64,000 nucleotides of DNA from an uncultured Williamsia sp. (GCF_947494875.1 NZ_CANLWM010000010.1:1-64000); one strand, 5' to 3'; shown: positions 45,024-53,916, counted from the stretch's first letter. The notes: generated by a model from the letters alone, not told the origin. Program-made: numbers and translations.

Positions 45024-46234
45024 CGTGTCCCCAGGACGCCGGAGTCGTGCAGGCGCGCGAGCTCGTGGTCGTCGAGTCCGAGCACGTCGGCGAGGACTCC
45101 GTCGGTGTCCGCGCCCAGTTCCGACGCCACCGCGGGTTCCCCGTACCGGTCGTCGACGCGGATGGGCGAGCGCGCCGAGATCACCTGTCCGACACCGGGT
45201 TGATCCATCTCGACGAGGACGTCGGCGCCCTCGGCGCGGAAGTCGTCGACCACCTGCCGCAGCGAACGATACCGACTCCACAGGGCTCCGGCGGCGTCGA
45301 GTGCGGTCTGGACCTCCGGGAACGGGCGCTGGGAGAACCACGGCCGCAGGACCGCCTCGACGACCTCCCGGTGGCGGTACCGGTCGGCCTCGGCCGACAG
45401 GTCCGCGGACAGCGACCGTCCGAGTGCGGCCATCACCTCCTCGGTCCCCGTCGCGGCGCACAGCGCCGACCACTGACGGCCGGTGAGCGCGACGACCATG
45501 ACCCTCTCGCCGTCACGGGTGACGAAGTCGACGCCGAAGGTCCCGTACATGTGGTTGCCGTGCCGTTCCCGGTCGCCGACCTCCGCGACCTCGCTCAGCC
45601 ACCCGAGATTGGCCACGGTCGCCAGGGCGACGTCGTCGAGGGCGATCTGCAGTCGGGATCCCTCGCCGGTGAGAGCACGGCGACGCACCGCGGCCAGGAC
45701 GGCGGTGGTCGCGGTCATGCCGGTGACCAGATCCCATGCGGGCAGGACATGGTTGACCGGGCGATCCGAGTCCGCCGGACCGGTCAACTCGGCGACCCCG
45801 CAGGCGGGGTTGACGGTGTAGTCGACGGCCGCACGGCCGTCGGCGGAGCCCTCCACCCGGGCGTGGATCACATCGGACCGACGGTCGCGCAGTGACTCGT
45901 AGGAGAACCACGGCCGCCCGACGATGTTGTCGACGACGATGCCCTCGTCGGGCCCCGGGGCGGTCGCCAGGCCGAGCACCAACTCGCGGCCCTCCGGGTC
46001 GCGGACGTCGATCGCGACCGATCTCTTGCCGCGGTTGAGTGCGGTCCAGTACAGGCTCGCCCCGGTCCGCCGGGACACCGGCCATCGGCCGATGTCGGCG
46101 GCTCCCCCGAGGGGATCGATCCGGATGACCTCGGCTCCGAGTTGCGCGAACGTCACCCCGGCCGACGGCCCGGCCACGAAACTGGCGAACTCGACGATGC
46201 GGAGACCGGACAGCGGGGCGGACGCGGCGGTCAT
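45020..46234 (-). CDS. Family III CoA-transferase, mesaconyl-CoA C1-C4 transferase-like
   Basis: A 404-residue CaiB/BaiF-type transferase with the catalytic aspartate in VNHVLPAWDLVTG (Asp168). Several segments recall 2-methylfumaryl-CoA isomerase (Mct): FVAGPSAG near the N-terminus, VDYTVNPACG, VNHVLPAWD, GNHMYGTFGVDF and the C-terminal LHDSGV. Mct moves CoA within mesaconate from C1 to C4. ATG at 46234 overlaps the MaoC gene's stop by 4 nt, and the stop overlaps the hydratase start by 4 nt. A general acyl-CoA:carboxylate transferase remains possible. Confidence 0.83.
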   Translation of the reverse strand: MTAASAPLSGLRIVEFASFVAGPSAGVTFAQLGAEVIRIDPLGGAADIGRWPVSRRTGASLYWTALNRGKRSVAIDVRDPEGRELVLGLATAPGPDEGIVVDNIVGRPWFSYESLRDRRSDVIHARVEGSADGRAAVDYTVNPACGVAELTGPADSDRPVNHVLPAWDLVTGMTATTAVLAAVRRRALTGEGSRLQIALDDVALATVANLGWLSEVAEVGDRERHGNHMYGTFGVDFVTRDGERVMVVALTGRQWSALCAATGTEEVMAALGRSLSADLSAEADRYRHREVVEAVLRPWFSQRPFPEVQTALDAAGALWSRYRSLRQVVDDFRAEGADVLVEMDQPGVGQVISARSPIRVDDRYGEPAVASELGADTDGVLADVLGLDDHELARLHDSGVLGTR

Positions 46235-46683
46235 GCGACGAGCACGCGCACGGAGTCGGCCACGCACGCGGGCTTCGTCGCGCCGTCGATCTCCACGGTG
46301 AAGCGCGTGGTGGTGCGCGCGCCGGTGTCGGTGCGGACCGCGTCCACGATCTCGGCCGCCACGCGCACACGGGAACCGGAGCGGACGGGCGACGGGAACC
46401 GCACCTTCTCGAGCCCGTAGTTGATCGTCATGGACACACCCTCCACCCGCATGAGGTCGGCGCCGAGGGCCGGGATCAGCGAGAGTGTCAGGTACCCGTG
46501 GGCGATGGTGCCGCCGTAGGGGCCGTCGGCGGCGCGCTCGGGATCGACGTGGATCCACTGGTGGTCGCCCGTCGCGTCGGCGAAGAGATCGATCCGGTCC
46601 TGGGTGACCGTCATCCAGTCGCCGTGTCCGAGGTGGGTGCCGACGGCCGCGACGACCTCGTCGACACCGGTGAAGACGTGCAT
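46231..46683 (-). CDS. MaoC-type enoyl-CoA hydratase
   Basis: A 150-residue single hot-dog hydratase of the R-specific type. The active-site region FADATGDHQWIHVDPERA supplies Asp and His, followed by YGGTIAHGYLTLSL. It adds water to trans-2-enoyl-CoA and would act between the acyl-CoA dehydrogenase and thiolase encoded in the same operon. ATG at 46683, 33 bp after the thiolase stop. Confidence 0.9.
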   Translation of the reverse strand: MHVFTGVDEVVAAVGTHLGHGDWMTVTQDRIDLFADATGDHQWIHVDPERAADGPYGGTIAHGYLTLSLIPALGADLMRVEGVSMTINYGLEKVRFPSPVRSGSRVRVAAEIVDAVRTDTGARTTTRFTVEIDGATKPACVADSVRVLVA

Positions 46684-46716
46684 GACGCTCCGTTCGTGAT
46701 CGGTGGGGGAGACCTG

Positions 46717-47943
46717 TCAGCGCCGGAGGTTCTCGACGACGGCCGCGAGGCCCTGTCCGCCACCGATGCACATGGTCTCGATGCCGTACCGCCCCTGACG
46801 ACGCTCGAGTTCCCGCAGGAGGTTCGCCAGGATCCGACCGCCCGTCGCGCCCACCGGGTGGCCGAGGGAGATCCCGGATCCGTTGACGTTGAGGCGTTCT
46901 CGGAAGTCGGTCTCCCCGAATCCCCATTCCCGCGTGCAGGCCAGCACCTGTGCGGCGAACGCCTCGTTCACCTCGACGAGATCGATGTCGGACAACGACA
47001 GGTCGGCGCGTTCGAGAGCTCGCGCCACGGCGGGCACCGGGCCGATGCCCATCCGGTTCGGGGCGACGCCCGCGGTGGACCAGCTGACGAGTCGCGCGAA
47101 GGGACGCAACCCCAGACGCTCGGCGTTCTGCGGGGTCGTCACGATCGCGGCCGCGCCGGCGTCGTTCTGCCCGCACGCGTTCCCCGCCGTCACGGTCGCG
47201 TCGGGGTCGACCGAGAGCCGGATCGGACGCAGGCCGGCCAGGGACTCGGCGGTGACGTCCCTGCGGGGGTGTTCGTCCGTGGTGACCTCGACGTCGGGCT
47301 TGCCTCGTCGTCCCGGCACGGTCACGGGGACGGTCTCGTCGGCGAACAACCCGGCGTCGATGGCGCGCACGGCGCGGGCATGCGACTCCGCGGCGAAGCG
47401 GTCCTGCTCCTCGCGGGAGATGCCGTAGTCGGCGCGGAGATTCTCCGCGGTCTCGATCATGCCGCCCTCGACGGGGAAGCGATGACCGCCGGAATTGGTC
47501 CGTGGCTTGGCGAGTCGGTCGTGGAACTCGACCGACGCGCCCTTCACGCCCCACCGCATGCCGGTGCTGTAGAACTCGGTCTGGCTCATCGACTCCGCCC
47601 CGCCGGCGACGATCAGGTCGGCCATGCCGGTCTGCACCTGCATCGCCGCGTAGATCACCGCCTGCAGCCCGGACCCGCAGCGGCGGTCGATCTGGATGCC
47701 CGGAACGGTGATGTCGAGTCCGGCGTCGAGCGCGGCGATCCGGCCGATCGCGGCCGCCTCCCCGTTGGCGTAGCCCTGCCCGAAGATGACGTCGTCGATG
47801 TCCTCGGACGACAACGACGTCCGTTCGACGAGACCGGCCACGACGGTCGAGGCCAGCGTCGTGACGGGCAGGTCGCGGAAGACGCCGCCGAAACCACCCA
47901 CGGGGGTACGGACCGGTTCGCAGATGACCGCGTCGACGGTCAC
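46717..47943 (-). CDS. Thiolase (acetyl-CoA C-acyltransferase)
   Basis: A 408-residue thiolase with all catalytic residues: Cys89 in RRCGSGLQA, NEAFAAQ, His362 in SLGHPVGATGGR and Cys392 in CIGGGQG. It should cleave 3-oxoacyl-CoA to release acetyl-CoA or propionyl-CoA. GTG at 47943 overlaps the acyl-CoA dehydrogenase stop by 4 nt. In this operon, dehydrogenase, MaoC hydratase and thiolase cover three of the four beta-oxidation steps; the FabG-like reductase at 50556 could be the fourth. Confidence 0.94.
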   Translation of the reverse strand: MTVDAVICEPVRTPVGGFGGVFRDLPVTTLASTVVAGLVERTSLSSEDIDDVIFGQGYANGEAAAIGRIAALDAGLDITVPGIQIDRRCGSGLQAVIYAAMQVQTGMADLIVAGGAESMSQTEFYSTGMRWGVKGASVEFHDRLAKPRTNSGGHRFPVEGGMIETAENLRADYGISREEQDRFAAESHARAVRAIDAGLFADETVPVTVPGRRGKPDVEVTTDEHPRRDVTAESLAGLRPIRLSVDPDATVTAGNACGQNDAGAAAIVTTPQNAERLGLRPFARLVSWSTAGVAPNRMGIGPVPAVARALERADLSLSDIDLVEVNEAFAAQVLACTREWGFGETDFRERLNVNGSGISLGHPVGATGGRILANLLRELERRQGRYGIETMCIGGGQGLAAVVENLRR

Positions 47944-49112
47944 GACATCGCCTTCTTCGCCTGTCGCACCAGACCGCCGCCCACGATCAACCGTTGGATC
48001 TCGCTGGTGCCCTCGTAGAGTCGCAGCAGACGGACGTCGCGGTAGATCCGTTCCACCACGACGCCGCGCATGTAGCCGGCACCGCCGTGGACCTGCACCG
48101 CGGAATCGGCCACACGACCGGCCATCTCGGTGCAGAACAGCTTCGCCACCGACGGCGCGATACGGGTGTCCTCGCCGGTGACGTACTTGCGTGCGGCGTC
48201 ACGGACGAGTGCACGTCCCGCCTCGACCCCGACGTGCTGGTCCGCGAGATGGGCCTGGACGAGCTGGAAGTCGCCGATGGGTGTCCCACCCTGACGCGTG
48301 GTGGCCGCATGGGCGACCGATTCGTCGAGGGCTCGCTGCGCTGCGCCGACCGCGAGCGCCGCTATGTGCACCCGTCCCTTGGCCAGCGAGGTCATCGCGG
48401 CGCGGTAGCCGGCGTCCTCGCTCCCGCCGACGAGCGCGGCGTCGTCCACGACGACGCCGTCGAAGTAGACCTCCGCGCTCGCGGCGCCCTCCTGGCCCAT
48501 CTTCGCGTCCTTCGGACCGACCGTGATCCCCGGACTGTCCGCGGGGACGAGGAAAACCGCTATGCCCGGGCCGGTCTCGTCCGCCGGGCGTGTCCGGGCG
48601 AAGACGATGAACAGGTCGGCCAGCGGGGCGTTGGTGATGTAGCGCTTGGCCCCGTCGATGCGCCAGCCGCCGTCCTGACGTACGGCACGCGTCGTCAGAC
48701 CCGCCGGGTTCGACCCCGCCTCGGGCTCGGTGAGGGCGAAGGAGGCCACCACCTCACCGGAGGCGATCCGGGTCAACCACGTCGACTTCTGTTCGTCGGT
48801 ACCGAAGTTGACGAGCACCTGTCCGGCGATGCCGTTGTTCGTCCCGAACATCGACCGCAGGGCGAGCGTCGTGTAGCCGAACTCCATCGCGAGTTCGACG
48901 TCGTGGACGAGGTCGAGGCCGAGCCCGCCCCACTCCTGGGGGATCGCGTACCCGAACAGGCCCATCTCGGCTGCGGCCCTGCGGATCTCGTCGGGGACGC
49001 GATCCTCGCGCGCGATGTCGGCCTCCCTCGGGACGACCTCCTTCGCGATGAACGTGCGCACCTGGGCGAGGATGACGCGGAAGTCGTCCTCGGTGACCTC
49101 TGACTCCGCCAT
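47940..49112 (-). CDS. Acyl-CoA dehydrogenase, first gene of the minus-strand catabolic operon
   Basis: A 390-residue FAD-dependent dehydrogenase: ALTEPEAGSNPAG flavin segment, AKRYITNAP, and catalytic base Glu367 in LYEGTSEIQR. ATG at 49112; a frame extending to 49148 adds an implausible basic N-terminus. It is divergent from the second dehydrogenase (49310). If the downstream genes do act on C5 dicarboxylates, it might oxidise a methylsuccinyl- or glutaryl-type CoA, but sequence alone does not show this. Confidence 0.92.
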   Translation of the reverse strand: MAESEVTEDDFRVILAQVRTFIAKEVVPREADIAREDRVPDEIRRAAAEMGLFGYAIPQEWGGLGLDLVHDVELAMEFGYTTLALRSMFGTNNGIAGQVLVNFGTDEQKSTWLTRIASGEVVASFALTEPEAGSNPAGLTTRAVRQDGGWRIDGAKRYITNAPLADLFIVFARTRPADETGPGIAVFLVPADSPGITVGPKDAKMGQEGAASAEVYFDGVVVDDAALVGGSEDAGYRAAMTSLAKGRVHIAALAVGAAQRALDESVAHAATTRQGGTPIGDFQLVQAHLADQHVGVEAGRALVRDAARKYVTGEDTRIAPSVAKLFCTEMAGRVADSAVQVHGGAGYMRGVVVERIYRDVRLLRLYEGTSEIQRLIVGGGLVRQAKKAMS

Positions 49113-49309
49113 GACCCGAAATATCCTCACTCGTCCGCACCGTGTCAAGCGGCGACGTCGCGCGGCACGAAGGCTCTCACCTGGGACGACGCGGTATAGG
49201 GAGGGACTGACGATCCGTTTCCCGCGACGTCTTTGACGCCTCGTCGAGAGCCTGCCTATCGTCTCGATGCCCGCTCGAGGATCGGGCTCGACGTGTTCTG
49301 GAGGAACCG
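49113..49309. promoter_or_regulatory. Divergent promoter region between two acyl-CoA dehydrogenase genes
   Basis: This 197-bp stretch must drive both the minus-strand operon and the plus-strand dehydrogenase. Visible are the ribosome binding site GGAGG at about 49301 for the plus-strand gene and an AT-rich patch (49118-49130) close to the minus-strand start. No clean operator palindrome was found. Confidence 0.4.
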
Positions 49310-50500
49310 ATGACGCGACTCGCGCAGACGATGGGACTGACCGACACGCAGATCGACATCGTGACGACGGTCCGCGATTTCGCCGACCGGGTGATCATCC
49401 CCGCGGCGCAGGAACTCGAACACACCGACACCTATCCCACCGAGATCGTCGAACAACTCAAGGAGATGGGCCTCTTCGGCATCACCATCCCCGAGGAGTA
49501 CGACGGACTCGGCGAATCGCTGCTGACGTACGCGCTCTGCGTCGAGGAGATCGCGCGCGGCTGGATGAGCGTGTCCGGTGTCATCAACACCCACTTCATC
49601 GTCGCCCACATGATCCGGCACCACGGGACACCCGAGCAGAAGGCGAAGTACCTCCCGCGCATGGCGACCGGCGAACTGCGCGGCGCGTTCTCGATGTCCG
49701 AGCCCGGGCTCGGGTCCGATGTCGCGGCGATCCGCACCCGCGCGGTGCGGCAGGACGACGGTGACTACGTCGTCGACGGACAGAAGATGTGGCTCACCAA
49801 CGGTGGGTCCTCGACCCTGGTCGCCGTGCTCGTCAAGACCGACCTGGGCGCGGCGCGCGCCCACGACAACCTCACCGCGTTCCTCGTGGAGAAGCCTGCC
49901 GGCTTCGGCGAAGTCCTTCCGGGCGTGACGATCCCGGGGAAGATCGACAAGATGGGGTACAAGGGCATCGACACCACCGAGATGGTGTTCACCGGGTACC
50001 GCGCACCCGCGGACACGATCCTGGGTGGTGAACCCGGCAGAGGGTTCCGTCAGATGATGGACGGCGTCGAGGTCGGGCGGGTCAACGTCGCCGCCCGCGC
50101 CTGCGGGATCGCCCAGCGGGCCTTCGAACTCGGCGTCGCGTACGCCAAACAGCGTGAGACGTTCGGCTCCCCGATCGCCGAGCACCAGGCCATCGCATTC
50201 CGCATCGCGGAGATGGCGACGAAGGTGGAGGCCGCACACCAGATGATGGTGAACGCCGCGCGGCTCAAGGACTCGGGGGAGCGCAACGACGTCGCGGCCG
50301 GGATGGCCAAATACCTGGCCAGTGAATACTGCTCGCAGGTCACCGAGGCGAGCTTCCGCATCCACGGCGGCTACGGGTACTCCAAGGAGTACGAGATCGA
50401 GCGGCTCATGCGCGAGGCCCCCTTCCTCCTCATCGGCGAGGGGACCAGCGACATCCAGAAACAGATCATCAGTCGCGGCGTCCTGCGCTCCTACAGCTGA
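49310..50500 (+). CDS. Acyl-CoA dehydrogenase
   Basis: A 396-residue FAD-dependent dehydrogenase with [36 protein letters not shown] and catalytic base Glu377 in [13 protein letters not shown] at 49310 has GGAGG five bases upstream. The FabG-like SDR follows after 55 bp on the same strand. Its substrate is unknown; it is clearly different from the dehydrogenase encoded divergently (47940). Confidence 0.93.
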   Translation: MTRLAQTMGLTDTQIDIVTTVRDFADRVIIPAAQELEHTDTYPTEIVEQLKEMGLFGITIPEEYDGLGESLLTYALCVEEIARGWMSVSGVINTHFIVAHMIRHHGTPEQKAKYLPRMATGELRGAFSMSEPGLGSDVAAIRTRAVRQDDGDYVVDGQKMWLTNGGSSTLVAVLVKTDLGAARAHDNLTAFLVEKPAGFGEVLPGVTIPGKIDKMGYKGIDTTEMVFTGYRAPADTILGGEPGRGFRQMMDGVEVGRVNVAARACGIAQRAFELGVAYAKQRETFGSPIAEHQAIAFRIAEMATKVEAAHQMMVNAARLKDSGERNDVAAGMAKYLASEYCSQVTEASFRIHGGYGYSKEYEIERLMREAPFLLIGEGTSDIQKQIISRGVLRSYS

Positions 50501-50555
50501 GCGTGGCGACGCACCGTCACACGACACCCACATCACACCGCGAGAAGAGGACGAC

Positions 50556-51299
50556 ATGGCACTGCTGAGCGGGCGGACGGCGGTCATCACCGGAGCGGCC
50601 CAGGGGATCGGCTTCGCGATCGCCCGGCGTTTCGGTGAGGAGGGCGCCGCCGTCGTCGTCGGTGACATGAACGCCGACGCGGCCTCGGAGGCGGCGAGAC
50701 GCCTGACCGAGGCCGGCATCACGGCGACGGCGGTCGAGTGCAACGTGGTCGACCCGGATCAGATGCAGCGACTCGGTGACACGGCGCTCGAGCGGCACGG
50801 GGCCATCGACGCCTGGGTCAACAACGCGGGCATCACCCGCGACGCCACGCTGCGCAAGATGAGCCTCGACGACTTCCGCGCCGTGATCGACGTCCACCTG
50901 CAGGGTGCATGGCTCGGCACCCGGATCGCCTCGGTCGCCATGCGTGAGGCCAAGCAGGGGTCGATCGTCAACATCTCCTCGATCTCCGGGAAAGTGGGCC
51001 TGGTGGGCCAGACCAACTACAGCGCCGCCAAGGCGGGGATGGTCGGACTCACGAAGGCCGCGGCCAAGGAGCTCGCCTACCTCAACGTCCGGGTCAACGC
51101 CATCCAGCCGGGTGTGGTCAACACCGACATGGTCAAAGCCATGCGCCCGGAGATCCTGGAACAGAAGCTCAGCGAGGTGCCGATGGGTCGCGGTGCCGAA
51201 CCGGAGGAGATCGGCAACGTGGCACTGTTCCTGGCCTCCGATCTCTCGAGCTACATGACCGGGACCGTCCTGGAGGTCACCGGCGGCCGCCACATGTGA
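50556..51299 (+). CDS. FabG-like 3-oxoacyl reductase / 3-hydroxyacyl dehydrogenase (SDR)
   Basis: A 247-residue classical SDR: GAAQGIG nucleotide loop, NNAGIT, catalytic Ser-Tyr-Lys in [23 protein letters not shown], and a C-terminal [10 protein letters not shown]. It could act as the 3-hydroxyacyl-CoA dehydrogenase missing from the divergent operon. ATG at 50556 with GAGG six bases upstream; the frame is open further upstream but that part overlaps the dehydrogenase gene. Confidence 0.9.
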   Translation: MALLSGRTAVITGAAQGIGFAIARRFGEEGAAVVVGDMNADAASEAARRLTEAGITATAVECNVVDPDQMQRLGDTALERHGAIDAWVNNAGITRDATLRKMSLDDFRAVIDVHLQGAWLGTRIASVAMREAKQGSIVNISSISGKVGLVGQTNYSAAKAGMVGLTKAAAKELAYLNVRVNAIQPGVVNTDMVKAMRPEILEQKLSEVPMGRGAEPEEIGNVALFLASDLSSYMTGTVLEVTGGRHM

Positions 51300-51326
51300 C
51301 GTCCCCTGCGCCGACGACGAGGGCCG

Positions 51327-51332
51327 TAGTGT
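51327..51332 (+). promoter_or_regulatory. -10 box positioned for a leaderless LysR transcript
   Basis: TAGTGT ends seven bases before the GTG start at 51340; no ribosome binding site is present. The same arrangement occurs at 26781, 33457 and 35633. Confidence 0.45.
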
Positions 51333-51339
51333 CGGCGTC

Positions 51340-52263
51340 GTGGACGCCCGTCAGCTCGAGTACTTCCTGGCCGTGGTGGACAACGACGGCCTGGTCGTGG
51401 CGGCCGAGGTCCTCGGCGTGACCAAGGCGTCGCTGTCGAAGGGTGTGCGCAACCTGGAGTCGGAACTCGGTGTCGCACTGTTCCATCGGGTGGGCCGTGG
51501 CCTCGTGACCACGGATGCGGGTCGTGCACTCGTCGGCCCCGCACGCACCGTCGTCCGCGGGTTGGCCGCCGTGGACGGTGTGCTCCCGGGCGCCGACGGC
51601 ATGCCGCGCGGACACCTCGACCTCGCCGCGCCGGCCCACGTGGCGGAGGGACCGGTGACCGCGATCGTCGGCCGGTTCGTCACGCGGTACCCGGGGGTGA
51701 CGGTCCGCCTCGCCGACCTCCGCCCCGGTGACACGGCGGCGGGGGCCGTGCGAGACGGACTGTGCGAGATCGCGATCACCCATCTCCCGGTCCCGGCGTC
51801 CGGTCTCACCGTCACACCCCTCGGTGTCCACGAGTACTGGCTGGTGCTGCCCCCCGGATTCCCGGCCGGCACCGCCGACATCGCCGTCGCGTCGGGGGAC
51901 CCGTATCCGTTGGCCGATCTCCCGCCCATCCCGATGGTGGGCCTCCCCAAGGCGTCGTCCTCACGGACCGTCATCGAGCGGGCCCTGCAGTCCGCGGGCA
52001 GCCGGACCGTGATGTCGGCGATCGTCGACCAGCGAGAGGCGGTGGGCGCCTTCGTCGTCGAGGGCGTCGGCATGTCGATCATGGAACGTGGCCTGGCCGA
52101 GCGGGCCCGTGTCGTGGGTGCGCGGGTGCACCCCCTCGACCCTCCGGTCACCGCTCCCTACGGACTCGTCGCCGACCTGGCCCGACTGTCGTCCGCGGGG
52201 CGCGCGTTCGTCGACATGGCGACGAACGCGGCGGCGGCCGGGGTCAGCGAGTCGTCGCGGTAG
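51340..52263 (+). CDS. LysR-family transcriptional regulator
   Basis: A 307-residue regulator. The N-terminal winged helix (residues 1-60) has LEYFLAVVDNDGLVVAAEVLGVTKASLSKGVRNLE, followed by a LysR substrate-binding fold. It most likely controls the adjacent acyl-CoA genes, responding to an unknown CoA ester or acid. The end of the gene overlaps the end of the next LysR gene, encoded on the other strand, by 106 bp. Confidence 0.9.
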   Translation: MDARQLEYFLAVVDNDGLVVAAEVLGVTKASLSKGVRNLESELGVALFHRVGRGLVTTDAGRALVGPARTVVRGLAAVDGVLPGADGMPRGHLDLAAPAHVAEGPVTAIVGRFVTRYPGVTVRLADLRPGDTAAGAVRDGLCEIAITHLPVPASGLTVTPLGVHEYWLVLPPGFPAGTADIAVASGDPYPLADLPPIPMVGLPKASSSRTVIERALQSAGSRTVMSAIVDQREAVGAFVVEGVGMSIMERGLAERARVVGARVHPLDPPVTAPYGLVADLARLSSAGRAFVDMATNAAAAGVSESSR

Positions 52264-53036
52264 AGCAGTCCCGTGCGCAACGGGATCGGCGGGTGCAGGG
52301 ACCGGATGTCGATGCCCGGCAGTTCGCGACGCGCCAGACCGCGCGGGACCAGTGCACCCCCGGCGCCCTGGGCGACGAGTTCCCAGACCGAGCGCCGGTG
52401 TTCGCACTCGACCGCCACCCACGGGACGGCGACGGGCGGGGTGCTGCCGGTCAGCACCACCATCGGGACGTCGACCAGACGTTCCACCGGGACCGGGGAC
52501 GGCAGGCCGGCGGCGCGATCGGGGTGGAGGGCGAGAACCGTCTCGTCGTCGGGCAGGCGGGCCAGGGCCAGGGTCGGATCGTCGACCGGTGTCTCGGTCA
52601 ACCCGACATCGCAGCGCCCGTCGCGCACCGCGCGGGTGACGGCGCCGATGCCGTCGGCCGCGACCACCACGACGCGCACACCGGGATGGCGCCGGTGGAA
52701 ACGGCCGACCAACGCCGGCAACGACTGTGCCGCCAGGGCGTTGACGACGGAGATGGTCAGGACACCGGAGCGCACCGCGCGGACGTCGGCGGCCGCGGAC
52801 CGGATGCGGTCGACGTCGGCGAGGATGCGTCGGGCCGTGCCCGTGATGGCCCGGCCCGCATCGGTGATGCGCAGGCCTCGATCGGTGCGGTCGAACAGCG
52901 CGGTGCCCAGTCGGCGCTCGAGCGTCACCAGGGCCCGCGACAGCGAGGGCTGGGCGATCGAGAGTGAGCGGGCTGCCTCGGTGACACTGCCGTACTCGGC
53001 GACCGCGATGAGATACTCCGCCTCGCGGATGGTCAT
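52158..53036 (-). CDS. LysR-family transcriptional regulator, overlapping its neighbour tail to tail
   Basis: A 292-residue LysR protein starting MTIREAEYLIAVAEYGSVTEAARSL at ATG 53036, with helix-turn-helix (SIAQPSLSRALVTLE) and a typical effector domain. Its last 106 bases are antisense to the end of the other LysR gene. In the overlap one strand encodes AFVDMATNA and the other AFVAMSTNA, so both proteins have a similar C-terminal helix read from an inverted repeat. It is divergent from a TetR gene and may control that region or the catabolic operon. Confidence 0.88.
   Translation of the reverse strand: MTIREAEYLIAVAEYGSVTEAARSLSIAQPSLSRALVTLERRLGTALFDRTDRGLRITDAGRAITGTARRILADVDRIRSAAADVRAVRSGVLTISVVNALAAQSLPALVGRFHRRHPGVRVVVVAADGIGAVTRAVRDGRCDVGLTETPVDDPTLALARLPDDETVLALHPDRAAGLPSPVPVERLVDVPMVVLTGSTPPVAVPWVAVECEHRRSVWELVAQGAGGALVPRGLARRELPGIDIRSLHPPIPLRTGLLYRDDSLTPAAAAFVAMSTNARPADDSRARSATSP
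52203..52230. terminator. Inverted repeat in the overlap of two convergent LysR genes
   Basis: CGCGTTCGTCG (52203-52213), loop ACATGG, CGACGAACGCG (52220-52230): a perfect 11-bp stem inside the coding ends of both genes. It could terminate or slow transcription from both sides, but has no T-run; it is also explained by the two genes encoding similar C-terminal peptides. Confidence 0.5.
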
Positions 53037-53260
53037 CGACGATCCGGTCGTCGGTGGCATGCCCCACATCCTAGGGGCGTGTCCTGCGTCAATAGGTCAC
53101 GATCTGTCATACTCGTCAGGTTCATCGAGATCAGCATGTGGTTCGTGACCATCACGAAGACCGGTGGTGACAGCAGGTCGGGGCCGTACACGCGGACGGA
53201 GCATCCGGGACACGGGTGGTCGCGACGCGATGACCGAGTCGTAGTTGCGAGGAGCAAGTC
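53037..53260. promoter_or_regulatory. Divergent LysR/TetR promoter region with a 17-bp palindrome
   Basis: The palindrome TTCGTGA-CCA-TCACGAA lies at 53142-53158, about 100 bp before the TetR ATG at 53261 and about 105 bp before the LysR ATG at 53036. A perfect 7-bp-arm repeat with 3-bp centre is the usual form of a TetR operator, so autoregulation is likely. GAGGAG before the TetR ATG serves as ribosome binding site. Confidence 0.6.
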
Positions 53261-53866
53261 ATGTCCACTGAGAACGCCACCACCGGCACCGACGACGAAC
53301 TCGACCGCAGGAACCAGATCCTGGCCGCCGCGAACGAGTGTTTCGCACAGCTGGGTCACCAGCGGACCAGTGTGCAGGACGTGGCCCGCGTGGCCGGCGT
53401 CTCCCGCGGCACGGTCTACCGCTACTTCACCGATCGCGACAAGTTGATCGACGCCGCGATCGAGTACGGGGCGCAGGCCTTCTATTCGGAGGTCGCCGAG
53501 GCGATGGAGCGGGAGAGCACGCTCGCCGAGCAGCTCGGTGCGCTCGCCGAGACGCACGCGACCATCCTGCTCTCGCACCGCACCCGCAACCGCCTGATGG
53601 CGGACGACGACGCCTTCATGCGCCAGATCATCGCCGACTCCGACTCGGCGATCCGCCGGACGACCACTTTCCTCGAGCCCTACGTGAAGGACGCGCAGCG
53701 TCGGGGCGAGGTGGGTGCCGGCGTCGAGGTGCTGGCGGCCAGCGAGTGGCTCGCGCGGGTCATCTACTCGTTGACCACGGTGAACGAGGGCATCTGCTTC
53801 GACATGGAGAAGCCCGAGACGGTGCGTCGGTACGTGGCGACGTTCGCGGTGAACGGGCTGCGCTGA
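53261..53866 (+). CDS. TetR-family transcriptional regulator
   Basis: A 201-residue repressor with the N-terminal helix-turn-helix TSVQDVARVAGVSRGTVYRYF (about residues 37-57) and an all-helical ligand domain. ATG at 53261 with GAGGAG eight bases upstream. A palindrome upstream (53142) and an inverted repeat just downstream (53888), before the acyl-CoA ligase gene, are possible binding sites. The likely ligand is an acyl-CoA or acid handled by the following genes. Confidence 0.92.
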   Translation: MSTENATTGTDDELDRRNQILAAANECFAQLGHQRTSVQDVARVAGVSRGTVYRYFTDRDKLIDAAIEYGAQAFYSEVAEAMERESTLAEQLGALAETHATILLSHRTRNRLMADDDAFMRQIIADSDSAIRRTTTFLEPYVKDAQRRGEVGAGVEVLAASEWLARVIYSLTTVNEGICFDMEKPETVRRYVATFAVNGLR

Positions 53867-53887
53867 GTTCCGCTCCGCCACATATCA

Positions 53888-53916
53888 GCTGAACACTGTC
53901 TGTGTTATTGTTCAGC
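53888..53916. promoter_or_regulatory. Inverted repeat upstream of the acyl-CoA ligase gene
   Basis: GCTGAACA (53888-53895) and TGTTCAGC (53909-53916) are perfect 8-bp arms with a 13-bp AT-rich centre. It lies 72 bp upstream of the ligase ATG and just after the TetR gene. The form suits an operator overlapping a promoter; the wide loop makes a terminator less likely. Confidence 0.5.
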
